From contig QAMT01000023.1 in the NCBI GenBank assembly GCA_003150755.1, positions 403,581 through 467,580 of the forward strand: a DNA stretch of 64,000 bases, read 5' to 3'. A program made the translations under genes and the position numbers. The first letter of the stretch is position 1, and the number at the start of each line of letters is the position of its first letter. Shown here piece after piece: positions 35,634-44,033 of the stretch. The notes under the pieces were generated by a model. That model saw nothing but the letters and a program-made list of their open reading frames with translations, was not told the origin of the DNA and did no database searches. The DNA is from Phascolarctobacterium sp. GTDB taxonomy: Bacteria > Bacillota > Negativicutes > Acidaminococcales > Acidaminococcaceae.

Positions 35634-36389
35634 TTATTCGATTCGTATACCGGCACGCAGATAAGTTTCGCGTTCCGCCTCATTTACTTTGTCCATAACC
35701 AATAAATCAATCATGCTGTTATCCATGACAATCTTTTTAGAACGGCGTCCCAGCTTGCTGCTGTCCATAACAGCAATAACCTTTGACGAGTTTTGCGCCA
35801 TTACCTGCATTACGCCGATTTCCGAAAAACGGAAGTCTGTAAAACCAGCTTCTGCATCAACGCTGTTAACCGATAAAAAGCAGATGTCGGGATAATATTT
35901 GCGCAGTTCCTTTTCGCAAATGCTGCCGTAAGTAGAGTTTTCCAGATTATCTAAATCGCCACCGAGTATAATCGTGCGCAGCGATTTATTCTGCATCAGC
36001 ACCATTGCTGCCGAAATATTATTGGTAATTACCGTTAAATCGGCAAAACGCTTTACAAGTTCCTGCGCCAGAATCACGTTTGTCGTGCCGGAATTGAGTG
36101 CAATAACGCTGCCGGGACGTACATATTCCAGCGCTTTCAGCGAAGCCTGGCGTTTTTCTTCGATATTTATAATTTCGCGCCCGCTGAAATTGCTGAAGGC
36201 CAGCATATATTCCGGCAGGCTTGCCCCGCCATGCACGCATTTAAGCTGCCCCTGGCTTTCCAGCGTTTTTAAATCGCGCCTTACGGTATCAACCGATACC
36301 TCCAGCGCTTTGGCAATATCCGTAACCTTAACGGTACTTTTTAATTGAAGCTGCTGTAAAATAAAGGCAGCCCTGTCATTATAAAGCAT
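35634..36389 (-). CDS. DeoR family transcriptional regulator of the phosphonate locus
   Basis: This 251-residue regulator has an N-terminal DeoR HTH (residues 1-55: FILQQLQLKSTVKVTDIAKA, VSVDTVRRDLKTLE) and a DeoRC sensor domain with VIALNSGTTNVILAQ and ILGGDLDNLENSTYG, which bind phosphorylated or small metabolites. I start at 36389 after AAGGAG. It lies just upstream of phnX with its own promoter and terminator, so it probably controls the AEP operons and itself. Confidence 0.88.
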   Translation of the reverse strand: MLYNDRAAFILQQLQLKSTVKVTDIAKALEVSVDTVRRDLKTLESQGQLKCVHGGASLPEYMLAFSNFSGREIINIEEKRQASLKALEYVRPGSVIALNSGTTNVILAQELVKRFADLTVITNNISAAMVLMQNKSLRTIILGGDLDNLENSTYGSICEKELRKYYPDICFLSVNSVDAEAGFTDFRFSEIGVMQVMAQNSSKVIAVMDSSKLGRRSKKIVMDNSMIDLLVMDKVNEAERETYLRAGIRIE

Positions 36390-36415
36390 GTTATTTAACT
36401 CCTTACACATATATA

Positions 36416-36433
36416 CGTATTTTATTATATACG
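36416..36433 (-). promoter_or_regulatory. inverted repeat at the deoR promoter
   Basis: CGTAT-N8-ATACG overlaps a TATAAT-like -10 box in front of the DeoR gene. Half-sites of the same sequence occur at 28731-28740 in front of the AEP importer operon, suggesting a shared operator and autoregulation. Confidence 0.5.
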
Positions 36434-36501
36434 AATTATGCCTTTGATTAAACTATACGCTGCTGTTAAATTTTTGTAAAGCCTGCAACCGTAAAACGGG
36501 C

Positions 36502-36527
36502 AAAAAAAAAGCCCTTACGAGAAGGGC
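36502..36527 (-). terminator. terminator after the LCP gene
   Basis: GCCCTT pairs with AAGGGC around a CTCGT loop and is followed by nine T residues on the minus strand, about 107 bases downstream of the LCP stop. Confidence 0.8.
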
Positions 36528-36633
36528 CAAATGAGGGGCTATTTGATGATTTAAGTATAACATCTTTAGCGATAATTAGCAAGGGGTAATTGTAAAAAAC
36601 TTTTAATTTTTGTGACTTATGAAACAGTTTTTG

Positions 36634-38100
36634 TTATTTATAATCTTTGCCTACATAAACAATACCGTCATAATCAGCGCCGTCCTTACGGCTGATGCTC
36701 ATGCCATGGACGAAAGGCGCTTCCGTCAGGCGCGTTACCACACGCCCGCTGGTAGTTGTCGATACAATCAAAGTTTCTTCGCGCACATTGCCGCTGCCGC
36801 CGTCCGTTACGCTCATGCCCAGGGATGCCAGGCGCTCACGCGCACTCGCTGCCTTAGCAGGGTCGCCGCTGCAATCAATGACAACCACGCGGATTACGCC
36901 GCCGCTGTTCTGCTGCTTAGGCGGTTCTTTTACATCCGCAGTTTCAGCAAGCTTGCTGCCGCTGTCACCGGCAAATTCCTGCGCAGCACGTTTGGCATTG
37001 CTGCTGCGACCGGTTTTTTTGCTGTCTTTTACGGTTTTCTTGGCTGCTTTTTCTTCGCCAGCCGTCAGTTTATCTTTATCTTCGTCAACAATAGCATCTT
37101 TTTCTTTATCATTATCTGTTTCAATGCCGTTCAGTTCGTCTTCTATTTCCTGCTTAGCACGTTCAAGGTTACGCACATATTCGGCTTCCATGCGTTCTGC
37201 GCCGCGGCGGAAACGGTCCGACATCTGCGCGCCCTGCATTTCTGCCATCTGCTGGCGTAAATCGGTTATATCAGGAATCCAATAGCTTACGCCGTCGATA
37301 TATTCCGGCAGGCCGGGCACTGTTGCCGTGTGCAAACTGCCGTGTTTTTCCATCATGCCGTGCAGGGCCTGCGCCAAATCCATCATATCACTGATAGAAA
37401 GGTCAGTATCAATCATCTGATTGGCCTGTTTTACCAGCGCCGGCAGGTGCGAAATAATCTCTACCGAAGTTACCTTATCATAAACGGCGCGCAAAAACTT
37501 CTGCTGCCTGCGGATACGTCCAATATCGCCTTCTTCATCGCGGTAACGCACATACTGAATGGCTTTTTCGCCGTCCATATGCTGCATGCCAGGCGCAAGG
37601 TCAATGGTAAAGCCGTCCCACTCGTCATAATAGCTCATCGGCTTTTCAACTTCAATATCCACGCCGCCGATTGCATCCACCAGGCCTTTAAAGCCTTTAA
37701 AATCAATCATTACATAATTATTGATGCGGATGCCCAAAAGCTCCTCCGTCGTTTCCTGCGTCAGCTTGTGCCCGCCAAAGGCAAAAGCGTGGTTGATTTT
37801 ATCCCAGCCGTAACCGGGAATTTTAACCCTGGTATCGCGCGGCACAGAAAGCAGCGAAACATTGTCCTCGTCCGTATCGAGCATAACGACAAACAGCGTA
37901 TCGCTGCGCCCGGTATCTTCTTCCGAAGGACGCTCATCGACGCCTAAAACAACTATGTTCTTTTTTAAGTCCAGGCGCTCTTCCCTGGTTAAATTATCCA
38001 GCGGCGCATCGCCGTCAATAAACGAATAAGACCAGTAGCTGGCCGCCGCAATCAAAATCAGCGCCAGCACCAGTATTTTTTTTACATGCGCTGTCAGCAA
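36634..38100 (-). CDS. LCP family cell-envelope ligase with LytR_C domain
   Basis: LytR-CpsA-Psr proteins attach glycopolymers to peptidoglycan at the outer face of the membrane. The 488-residue protein has one N-terminal membrane helix (5-25), the LCP domain (about 45-280) with LGVDERPSEEDTGRSDTLFV, SVPRDTRVKIPG and the arginine-rich YVRYRDEEGDIGRIRRQQ, then a long Lys/Glu-rich linker (about 300-390) and a LytR_C domain (about 397-488). The start is TTG 38100 after GAGGGGG, just inside the upstream Nudix gene. In a diderm the acceptor polymer is unknown. Confidence 0.93.
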   Translation of the reverse strand: MLTAHVKKILVLALILIAAASYWSYSFIDGDAPLDNLTREERLDLKKNIVVLGVDERPSEEDTGRSDTLFVVMLDTDEDNVSLLSVPRDTRVKIPGYGWDKINHAFAFGGHKLTQETTEELLGIRINNYVMIDFKGFKGLVDAIGGVDIEVEKPMSYYDEWDGFTIDLAPGMQHMDGEKAIQYVRYRDEEGDIGRIRRQQKFLRAVYDKVTSVEIISHLPALVKQANQMIDTDLSISDMMDLAQALHGMMEKHGSLHTATVPGLPEYIDGVSYWIPDITDLRQQMAEMQGAQMSDRFRRGAERMEAEYVRNLERAKQEIEDELNGIETDNDKEKDAIVDEDKDKLTAGEEKAAKKTVKDSKKTGRSSNAKRAAQEFAGDSGSKLAETADVKEPPKQQNSGGVIRVVVIDCSGDPAKAASARERLASLGMSVTDGGSGNVREETLIVSTTTSGRVVTRLTEAPFVHGMSISRKDGADYDGIVYVGKDYK

Positions 38101-38762
38101 GTTATTTCCCCCTCTAATGCCGCTTTAAGCTGTGCGGCAAACCTGTTTAAAAAGCCGTGCAGAATACGCGCCGTCAGCCCCCAGATGACGTGCCCGCCGT
38201 ATTCGTAAAAATAAACATTATAGCCCTTGCGCTTGCGCCATTCGTGCGGGTGGCGCGGCAAAAGGTCAAACGGAAAATCGTCTCCGGCTCTGTTGGCCAG
38301 TTCCATATACGCCGTTCGCGGCGGATTGTTTAATAAAAACGCCAGCGGGACGGTAAAAATTTCGTCCACTTCGTCTTTGTTAAAGGTTACGCTTTTAATA
38401 TCACTGAGCCAGCCCACATAAGGGTGGATAACCGGACCCATGTGCGTTACAAGATAGTTGAGACCGCCGATAATTTTTACCTGCTCTTTATTAAGCCCAA
38501 GTTCCTCGCAGGTTTCGCGCAGTGCCGTTGCCTCAAAACTGTCGTCGCTGCATTCGGCCCTGCCGCCCGGAAAACACACATCACCCGGCTGCCAGCCAAG
38601 TTTAGCCGCCCTTACCTCAAACAGAACGCTGATGCCGTCCGGCGTGTTGACGAGCGGCAGTAAAACGGCGGCATCCCATAAATTATCGTCACGGTCCAGC
38701 TCCGGCTGCTGCCCGGCAAGACCATTTTTTATTACGCTTGCAAGTTTTTCCAGCGTTTCCAT
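38094..38762 (-). CDS. Nudix hydrolase, CoA pyrophosphatase type
   Basis: This 222-residue Nudix enzyme probably cleaves CoA or acyl-CoA to 4-phosphopantetheine and 3',5'-ADP. The Nudix box reads GRAECSDDSFEATALRETCEELG with the REx2EE core, and just before it is the CoAse signature LFEVRAAKLGWQPGDVCFPGG. I start at ATG 38762, 6 bases after AGAGGT; a GTG six codons earlier lacks a site. It overlaps the LCP gene by a few bases. Confidence 0.9.
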   Translation of the reverse strand: METLEKLASVIKNGLAGQQPELDRDDNLWDAAVLLPLVNTPDGISVLFEVRAAKLGWQPGDVCFPGGRAECSDDSFEATALRETCEELGLNKEQVKIIGGLNYLVTHMGPVIHPYVGWLSDIKSVTFNKDEVDEIFTVPLAFLLNNPPRTAYMELANRAGDDFPFDLLPRHPHEWRKRKGYNVYFYEYGGHVIWGLTARILHGFLNRFAAQLKAALEGEITC

Positions 38763-38844
38763 AAAATACCTCTTTTCCACACTTAGATATTTTTCTGCGC
38801 ATGGCGGTATTTTCCTGCTTTTCCTTGTAAATTATCTATGAAAT

Positions 38845-38879
38845 AATCAGAACCACCAATATAATAGGTGGTTCTGATT
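38845..38879 (-). terminator. terminator of the toxin-antitoxin pair
   Basis: A perfect 13-bp inverted repeat (AATCAGAACCACC with GGTGGTTCTGATT) with a 9-base loop and T-rich flank, 14 bases after the toxin stop. Confidence 0.85.
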
Positions 38880-38892
38880 GTTATTCAACTAT

Positions 38893-39213
38893 TTATCTGC
38901 GCACAAAAATTTCCGGATATTCTTCGTCCTCATGTGCGATATGATAAATATATATTACATTTTCAATTTTCTTACAGATAGCTATGTATGCCCCACTTCT
39001 GTAAAATCTGAAGGCCTGGCTTTTTAACGGCTCGTAGCGTATCTCGTTTGCCGACGGATAAAACAGTGCCAGTTCTTTCAAATCACGCAGTATTTTTGCA
39101 CTAATCTTCTGCGCTTCTTCTTTTGTTATGTTCCGCTGCCAATAAGCAGTTATGTTGCTTAAATCCTCCATGGCGCGCGGCATAAACCTTACTGAAGCTT
39201 CTGTATTAAGCAT
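38893..39213 (-). CDS. RelE/ParE family toxin
   Basis: This is a 106-residue toxin of a type II pair. The fold shows as VRFMPRAMEDLSNITAYWQR (helical hairpin), then NEIRYEPLKSQAFRFYRSGAYIAICKKIE and the terminal VIYIYHIAHEDEEY strand. RelE members cut mRNA on the ribosome and ParE members poison gyrase; the sequence fits the broad ParE/RelE family without deciding. It overlaps the antitoxin by eight bases. Its last 14 codons are echoed in a remnant at 50247-50290. Confidence 0.88.
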   Translation of the reverse strand: MLNTEASVRFMPRAMEDLSNITAYWQRNITKEEAQKISAKILRDLKELALFYPSANEIRYEPLKSQAFRFYRSGAYIAICKKIENVIYIYHIAHEDEEYPEIFVRR

Positions 39214-39466
39214 TTTCTTTCAGCATAGCTTCCATCTCTTCAATACTGAGCGCAGCCGTGCCTCTCATTCTTTGCAGTTCACCTTCAAGAACCACATTTG
39301 CAAGCTTCAAAACAAGCTCACGCTGCTGAAATGCTTTAAAATCCATTACTACAACTTCCGGTGTTCCGTTTCTGGTAATATAAACGGCGTTACCGGTTCT
39401 GCGCGCTAAATCAGCAATCCTGTTATAATCAGTACGCAAACGCGTTGCGGGCTCGATATAAACCAT
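39206..39466 (-). CDS. Phd/YefM family antitoxin
   Basis: This 86-residue antitoxin has a DNA-binding N-terminus (RLRTDYNRIADLARRTGNAVYI, TRNGTPEVVVMDFKAFQQRE) and a helical C-terminus that would bind the toxin. The start at 39466 follows AAGGAGGG; the longer open frame is not needed. It is upstream of and overlaps the toxin gene, the normal order, and probably represses its own operon. Confidence 0.88.
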   Translation of the reverse strand: MVYIEPATRLRTDYNRIADLARRTGNAVYITRNGTPEVVVMDFKAFQQRELVLKLANVVLEGELQRMRGTAALSIEEMEAMLKENA

Positions 39467-39609
39467 GCTTTCCCTCCTTCCTAATCTCAAATTTTTTTGC
39501 CTGTAATGACAGAGAACATGCAAAAGTTTAACATGTAAGAATGAATTTGTAAAGAGGGAAAAGAGAAAATTTTATAAAATATTTCTCAAAAACTGTCTTC
39601 AGGTTTATA

Positions 39610-40290
39610 TTACTCATCCCTCATCAAAATCCAGTTGATGCCTGCTGCACTGCGCTTGATGATATCGCGGTAATGCCCGCCGGGATTCAGCTCGTAAACA
39701 GTATTGATACCAAGGCTTTGGCAATGGGTAAAAATTTCTTCCGTGCAATCCTGCACAGTTTTCAGGTATGCGTTGCGTGTTTTGCTTTCCCTGTCGCCAA
39801 GCGAAAAATAGATATATTGCGGCTTAGCTGCCATTTTGTTTGCTAACGCAAAATCCTTAAACTGCGGATACCAAAGCGAGCCGCTCATGCTTGCAGCGCG
39901 GCTGAACAAATCCGTTTTATACAGCGCATACACCGTAAATAATCCTGCCAGTGAATAACCTGCTAATCCACGCCATAAAACCTTGCCGTGGATTTTACTT
40001 TCTGCCTGCGGCATAATTTTCTGCGTCAGAGTGTTTAAATAAGCATCCGCCCCGCCGGTAAACATTTCGGCATACTTAAATAAATTGCCAGCAGGCCACG
40101 GCGAAAGTTCTGCTTCCCAGTTCAGGCCGCACACCGTTACCAGTGTAAAGTCCGGGCAGTTCAGCTTTTGCAGCGCGGCATAAACTTCGCCGCCGTCATC
40201 GTTATATGTTGTTAAATAAATAACCGGTCTGTTTTCCGCTAATGCGGGATAAACCGTAACTTTTTTATTATCAGCATTAAAGGTAATCAT
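39610..40290 (-). CDS. alpha/beta-hydrolase esterase (esterase D-like)
   Basis: This serine hydrolase of about 226 residues has the nucleophile motif GYSLAG near residue 110 and a His near the end (NPGGHYRD). Its layout matches the putative esterase / enterochelin-esterase-like family. It is the last gene of the aldo/keto reductase operon and its open frame overlaps the preceding stop. A TTG at 40308 could also start it; neither start has a clear ribosome site, which suggests coupling. The substrate is unknown. Confidence 0.78.
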   Translation of the reverse strand: MITFNADNKKVTVYPALAENRPVIYLTTYNDDGGEVYAALQKLNCPDFTLVTVCGLNWEAELSPWPAGNLFKYAEMFTGGADAYLNTLTQKIMPQAESKIHGKVLWRGLAGYSLAGLFTVYALYKTDLFSRAASMSGSLWYPQFKDFALANKMAAKPQYIYFSLGDRESKTRNAYLKTVQDCTEEIFTHCQSLGINTVYELNPGGHYRDIIKRSAAGINWILMRDE

Positions 40291-40297
40291 AGCTTTA

Positions 40298-41392
40298 TTA
40301 TTTTCCAAAATACGCAGCGATAGTTTTCATTCTTGCGCTTTGCTTTACGTGGAAGGGGCAGCGCCTGTCGCAGTGTCCGCAGCCGATGCAGTCGCCGGCT
40401 TTTTTATCCAGTTTGGCATAATGGTCCGCCGCCATAGTATCGCCGATAACGGCCAAATCATAGTATTTATTGATAAGGCCGATATTAAGTCCTGCCGGAC
40501 AGGGCTGGCAATGATTGCAATATACGCAGGTGCCAGTAACATCCTTCGGCGTAAAGGTACCGATAACTGAGTAATCCCGTTCTGCTTCAGCAGCTTCAAA
40601 AAATCCAAGTAAATGCTTAACGTCCTCTACACTATGGATTCCCGGAAGTACGGTAAGCACGCCCGGTTTATCCAATGCGTACTGAATGCACTGATAATGC
40701 GTAAGCGCTTTGCCGAAAGGAGATGTATCAGCATTTAAAAGCTGCCCGCCGGAAAACGGTTTCATAACGGATATGCCGGTGCCTTCCGCTTCGCAGCGGC
40801 GGTACAGTGCCATGCGCTCGCTGGCGCTGCCGGAAGCAAACTCGCCCTGCTGGTAATCGTAACCGGCATTAATGGAAAACATAAGCTGGTCTATTATACC
40901 TGTATCAAGCACTTTGTTAACAACTGGCGGCGTATGCGATGACAAGCCGATATGGCGCACAACCCCCTGCTGCTTTAAGCCAAGCAGATAATCCAGCACG
41001 CCGTTTTTCTGGTAGGTCTGCCAATCTTCAATGGTATCCAGGCAATGAATAAAACCGTAATCAATATAATCAGTTTTTAACTGCTGCATTTGCCATTCAA
41101 CCTGGCGTTTTATTGTATCAAGGTCAGTCGTCCAGCCGTACTCGCCGGTTTCGTAATTAGCACCAAAATGCACCTGGTAAAACATTTCACCGCGCACGGA
41201 TGCAAAGGCTTTTCCTGCGTAGCCGAAAGTAGCGGCACCTGCCGTAGCAAAGTCCATGTAATTGATGCCGTGTTCATGTGCGTAAGTCAATGCGGCAACG
41301 GCTTCTTTTTCCGGTGCTTCGCAAATATAGCTGGAACCAAGCCCGATAACGCTTATTTTATCGCCGGTCCTGCGGTTAGTTCTGAATTCCAA
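40298..41392 (-). CDS. aldo/keto reductase with C-terminal 4Fe-4S domain
   Basis: This 364-residue protein has an N-terminal AKR barrel (EFRTNRRTGDKISVIGLGSS, then GINYMDFATAG; tetrad His in YGFIHCLD) and a C-terminal ferredoxin-like part with CVYCNHCQPCP and CIGCGHCDRRCPF. The catalytic tyrosine position of the AKR core, normally after the aspartate, reads ATAGAATFGYA and is not obvious, so activity may be altered. The start is TTG 41392 after GGAGGG. It is 24 bases downstream of a second AKR gene. Confidence 0.85.
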   Translation of the reverse strand: MEFRTNRRTGDKISVIGLGSSYICEAPEKEAVAALTYAHEHGINYMDFATAGAATFGYAGKAFASVRGEMFYQVHFGANYETGEYGWTTDLDTIKRQVEWQMQQLKTDYIDYGFIHCLDTIEDWQTYQKNGVLDYLLGLKQQGVVRHIGLSSHTPPVVNKVLDTGIIDQLMFSINAGYDYQQGEFASGSASERMALYRRCEAEGTGISVMKPFSGGQLLNADTSPFGKALTHYQCIQYALDKPGVLTVLPGIHSVEDVKHLLGFFEAAEAERDYSVIGTFTPKDVTGTCVYCNHCQPCPAGLNIGLINKYYDLAVIGDTMAADHYAKLDKKAGDCIGCGHCDRRCPFHVKQSARMKTIAAYFGK

Positions 41393-41416
41393 AATTGTCC
41401 CTCCATTAGCCTGCAA

Positions 41417-42553
41417 TTATTTTGCCCAGTCAACAAAAGCTTTAAAATAATCTTCTGCTTCTTTAACTATCGCTGTAATATCCTTGCCGTCTTTATCAAT
41501 AACAGGCGCTTCTACCCAGCTGCCTTTAATGCCTGCCCTGAAGTAAGGCCCTGCATAATAGCTGAATTCGGCGCAGATAGGCGCGCCATGCTCTTTCTGA
41601 ATCATCCAGGCATTATAGCTTTCAAGCAGTGCGGCCAGCGGCAAACCATTTTTAACAAGCCCGTCATAGATGCTGAAATCTTTGATATGAAACGGCCCCA
41701 TTTCCCTAAACAGCGGCGCACTGTCAATCAGCATTTGTTTTTCTTCCTCCGTCAGCGGCTGCGGGTCTTCCATAACGGCAGTGTTTTCCAAAACCTGCTC
41801 TACGGTAGACATACCGGAAAGAATTGCCTGCACACCTTCCTGGTCAGCGGCAAAACGCAATGCCCATGCAGCAGGGCTCATTCCCGGGCGCTTAGCCTGC
41901 ATTTTTTCAAACAGCGCCTTAGGCGGATAAGTCAGCATACCGCCCTTAACCGGTTCCATAATATTAACCAGCTTGCCATAGCGGCGGATAACATCATAAC
42001 AATTTTTAGCCTGCACCCATGCAGCCGAATAATCATAATAGTTAAAGGCAATCTGCACAAATTCAACCTCCGGATGCTCCGTCAGGATACGGTCAAGTTC
42101 TTCCGGCGCATCGTGGAAGGAAAATCCCAGATGTTTGATTTTGCCTTCCTTTTTATATTCGGAAAGAATTTCAAAAATATGGTTCGGCGTAACGATATTA
42201 TCGTAAAAACCGCTGTTTAAATTGTGCACAAGGTAATAATCAAAATATTCTACCCCGCAGTTTTGCAGCTGCTCGGCAAAAATCCTTTTTACATCATCTT
42301 CACTTTTGATAATCCAGGTAGGCAGCTTGGTAGCAAGAGTAAAACTGCTGCGCGGATGGCGTTCTACTAACGCCTTGCGGGTTGCTTCCTCGCTTTTGCC
42401 GTCGTGATAAACGTAACTGGTATCAAAATAGTGATAGCCTTTAGCCAAAAAAGCATCTACCATTTCACTGGTTTTAGCAATGTCGATACGCCCTGGCTCT
42501 CCGTCAACTACCGGTAAACGCATCATACCGAATGCAAGTTTTTTGTTCTGCAT
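41417..42553 (-). CDS. aldo/keto reductase
   Basis: This 378-residue AKR has the tetrad in YFDTSYVYHDGKSE (Asp, Tyr), TLATKLPTW (Lys) and DYYLVHNLNS (His). C-terminally extended like the AKR proteins that carry Fe-S domains, but I see no cysteine cluster here. AGGAGG precedes the ATG. It heads the operon AKR, AKR-FeS, esterase, and lies next to a TetR gene with twin operators upstream of it. Confidence 0.92.
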   Translation of the reverse strand: MQNKKLAFGMMRLPVVDGEPGRIDIAKTSEMVDAFLAKGYHYFDTSYVYHDGKSEEATRKALVERHPRSSFTLATKLPTWIIKSEDDVKRIFAEQLQNCGVEYFDYYLVHNLNSGFYDNIVTPNHIFEILSEYKKEGKIKHLGFSFHDAPEELDRILTEHPEVEFVQIAFNYYDYSAAWVQAKNCYDVIRRYGKLVNIMEPVKGGMLTYPPKALFEKMQAKRPGMSPAAWALRFAADQEGVQAILSGMSTVEQVLENTAVMEDPQPLTEEEKQMLIDSAPLFREMGPFHIKDFSIYDGLVKNGLPLAALLESYNAWMIQKEHGAPICAEFSYYAGPYFRAGIKGSWVEAPVIDKDGKDITAIVKEAEDYFKAFVDWAK

Positions 42554-42612
42554 AAAAATCCCTCCTCAAATAAAACAATGCAGTTTTTCATCAATAAGTT
42601 TTATTAAAACAC

Positions 42613-43242
42613 CTATTTAAACGGCGCTAATAATTTTGCGGCAACAGTTTTGGTAAGCCCGTAAATACTGTAATGCGGATAACTTACACCGGCAGTTTCC
42701 ATTGCCTGCATTTGCTTTGCTGTAACGGAAGTGTAAGGATAAACGCCAAACAGAAACGGGAAAAAACTGAACAAAAATTCCTGGCGGTCTGACTCTGTCA
42801 TTTGCGGAAAGAATTTTTGCAGGCAATCATCTAATGCCTGCATGGCCGCACCGTAAGCTTTTTTAAACTCTACCAGATTTTCCAAACGGCTGCTGCGCTC
42901 CATATCATAAAGATTCATGCTCATCAGCTTCAGCATGCAGCCGCGTTTTTCCAACGTATGTGCCAACTCTCCGGCAAATTCATCTGTATTCAGCAGTTTG
43001 TACCCGGCTGCTATTGCCTGCAAATCATTGCGCCAGGCTTCGTGTTCCCGCTGCAAAAGCGCTAAAAAAATCTCTTCTTTGGTCTGAAAGTAATTATAAA
43101 TTGAAGTACGTGTAAACGAGGTTTTATTGCCAATATCGCTGATAGTAATATCACGGAAACCCTTCGTCAGGTAAAGTTCTGCGCAGGCGCTGATAATTTC
43201 TTCTTTGCGGGCGTTGGTCAATTCTTCTGAACCTTTGGGCAT
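42613..43242 (-). CDS. TetR family transcriptional regulator
   Basis: This 209-residue repressor has the TetR HTH at about residues 12-55 (IISACAELYLTKGFRDITIS, TRTSIYNYFQTKEEIFLALL) and a ligand domain to the C-terminus. The start at 43242 follows AGGAGG; the longer frame reads back through the operators. It lies just upstream of the AKR operon. The operators at 43267-43316 lie in its own promoter, and it may repress the AKR genes by extension. Confidence 0.93.
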   Translation of the reverse strand: MPKGSEELTNARKEEIISACAELYLTKGFRDITISDIGNKTSFTRTSIYNYFQTKEEIFLALLQREHEAWRNDLQAIAAGYKLLNTDEFAGELAHTLEKRGCMLKLMSMNLYDMERSSRLENLVEFKKAYGAAMQALDDCLQKFFPQMTESDRQEFLFSFFPFLFGVYPYTSVTAKQMQAMETAGVSYPHYSIYGLTKTVAAKLLAPFK

Positions 43243-43266
43243 ATTAGCCTCCTGTATGTTTAGTTC

Positions 43267-43316
43267 TGACACTCTGTCAGTAATTTTAATATAACGCTTT
43301 TGCTGACAGTGTGTCA
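43267..43316 (-). promoter_or_regulatory. twin TetR operators
   Basis: Two copies of the same interrupted palindrome, TGACA-N3-TGTCA, lie at 43267-43279 and 43304-43316, 37 bp centre to centre, within the TetR promoter. The pairing of identical dyads fits two repressor dimers binding on the same region. Confidence 0.72.
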
Positions 43317-43370
43317 ATATAGTTTAAAATAATTTTACATCTCCTGTCTGAACTCCAAAGCAATAAAAAA

Positions 43371-43396
43371 GACGGCAGCCGTTACGGCGTACCGTC
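43371..43396 (-). terminator. pcp terminator
   Basis: GACGG pairs with CCGTC with inner GCC/GGC pairing and is followed by six T residues on the minus strand, 35 bases after the pcp stop. Confidence 0.82.
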
Positions 43397-43430
43397 GTTA
43401 TAACTTTATGATATTTATGATTTTTGTGGT

Positions 43431-44033
43431 TTACTCTAATAATTCCGACAAATTTTTGATTATCTTCCATAGAATTTTTGTAGATTTCTCCAAAGGAAGT
43501 GCCAGCGTTTCATCAAATACCATCTGCGGCAGCAAAGGCACATGCACAAAACCAACCTTTACATTGCTGCCTGCAAAGTGATACGCTGCCATATAAAAAA
43601 TATCGTTGCACACATAACCGCCGGTGCAGTAACCCAAATGCACGGGGCAGCCCTGCTTTTGCAAACGCGCCACTAAAGCATGCACAGGTATGGTGGCAAA
43701 ATAAGCCGCAGGCCCGCCGGGCACAACGGGCTCGCCCCAAGGCTTTGCGCCTTTGTTGTCCTCTATCAGCGCGTCGCGCAGATTAACGGCAACACAATCT
43801 GCATGCACTCTGTTAGTGCTGCTGTCCATGCCTGTCATTAAAATAACATCCGGCTTCAGGCGTTCTGCTTCTTCCAGCAATAAGCGCCCGGCAGTCTGAT
43901 AAATATTGGGCAGCATCATTTTGCTGACTGCAAAACAGCCGATGCTGTCCGGCAGAGCTTTTACTGCCTCCCACGATGGGTTGACGGTATAATGCGCAAA
44001 CGGGTCAAAGCCTGTCAGTAAAAGTTTTTTCAT
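43431..44033 (-). CDS. pcp: pyroglutamyl-peptidase I
   Basis: Peptidase family C15 removes N-terminal pyroglutamate from peptides. The 200-residue protein opens LLTGFDPFAHYTVNPSWEAV and shows the active cysteine in LGYCTGGYVCND and the histidine in VGFVHVPLLPQ; the catalytic glutamate is expected near residue 78. It overlaps the upstream iron alcohol dehydrogenase stop by one base (TAATG). Confidence 0.95.
   Translation of the reverse strand: MKKLLLTGFDPFAHYTVNPSWEAVKALPDSIGCFAVSKMMLPNIYQTAGRLLLEEAERLKPDVILMTGMDSSTNRVHADCVAVNLRDALIEDNKGAKPWGEPVVPGGPAAYFATIPVHALVARLQKQGCPVHLGYCTGGYVCNDIFYMAAYHFAGSNVKVGFVHVPLLPQMVFDETLALPLEKSTKILWKIIKNLSELLE

Noticed and set aside
40310..40390. Disrupted catalytic gene call for the AKR-FeS protein.
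   Set aside because: The reading frame is intact and the Fe-S motifs are complete; a possibly missing Tyr is noted as a question, not a pseudogene.
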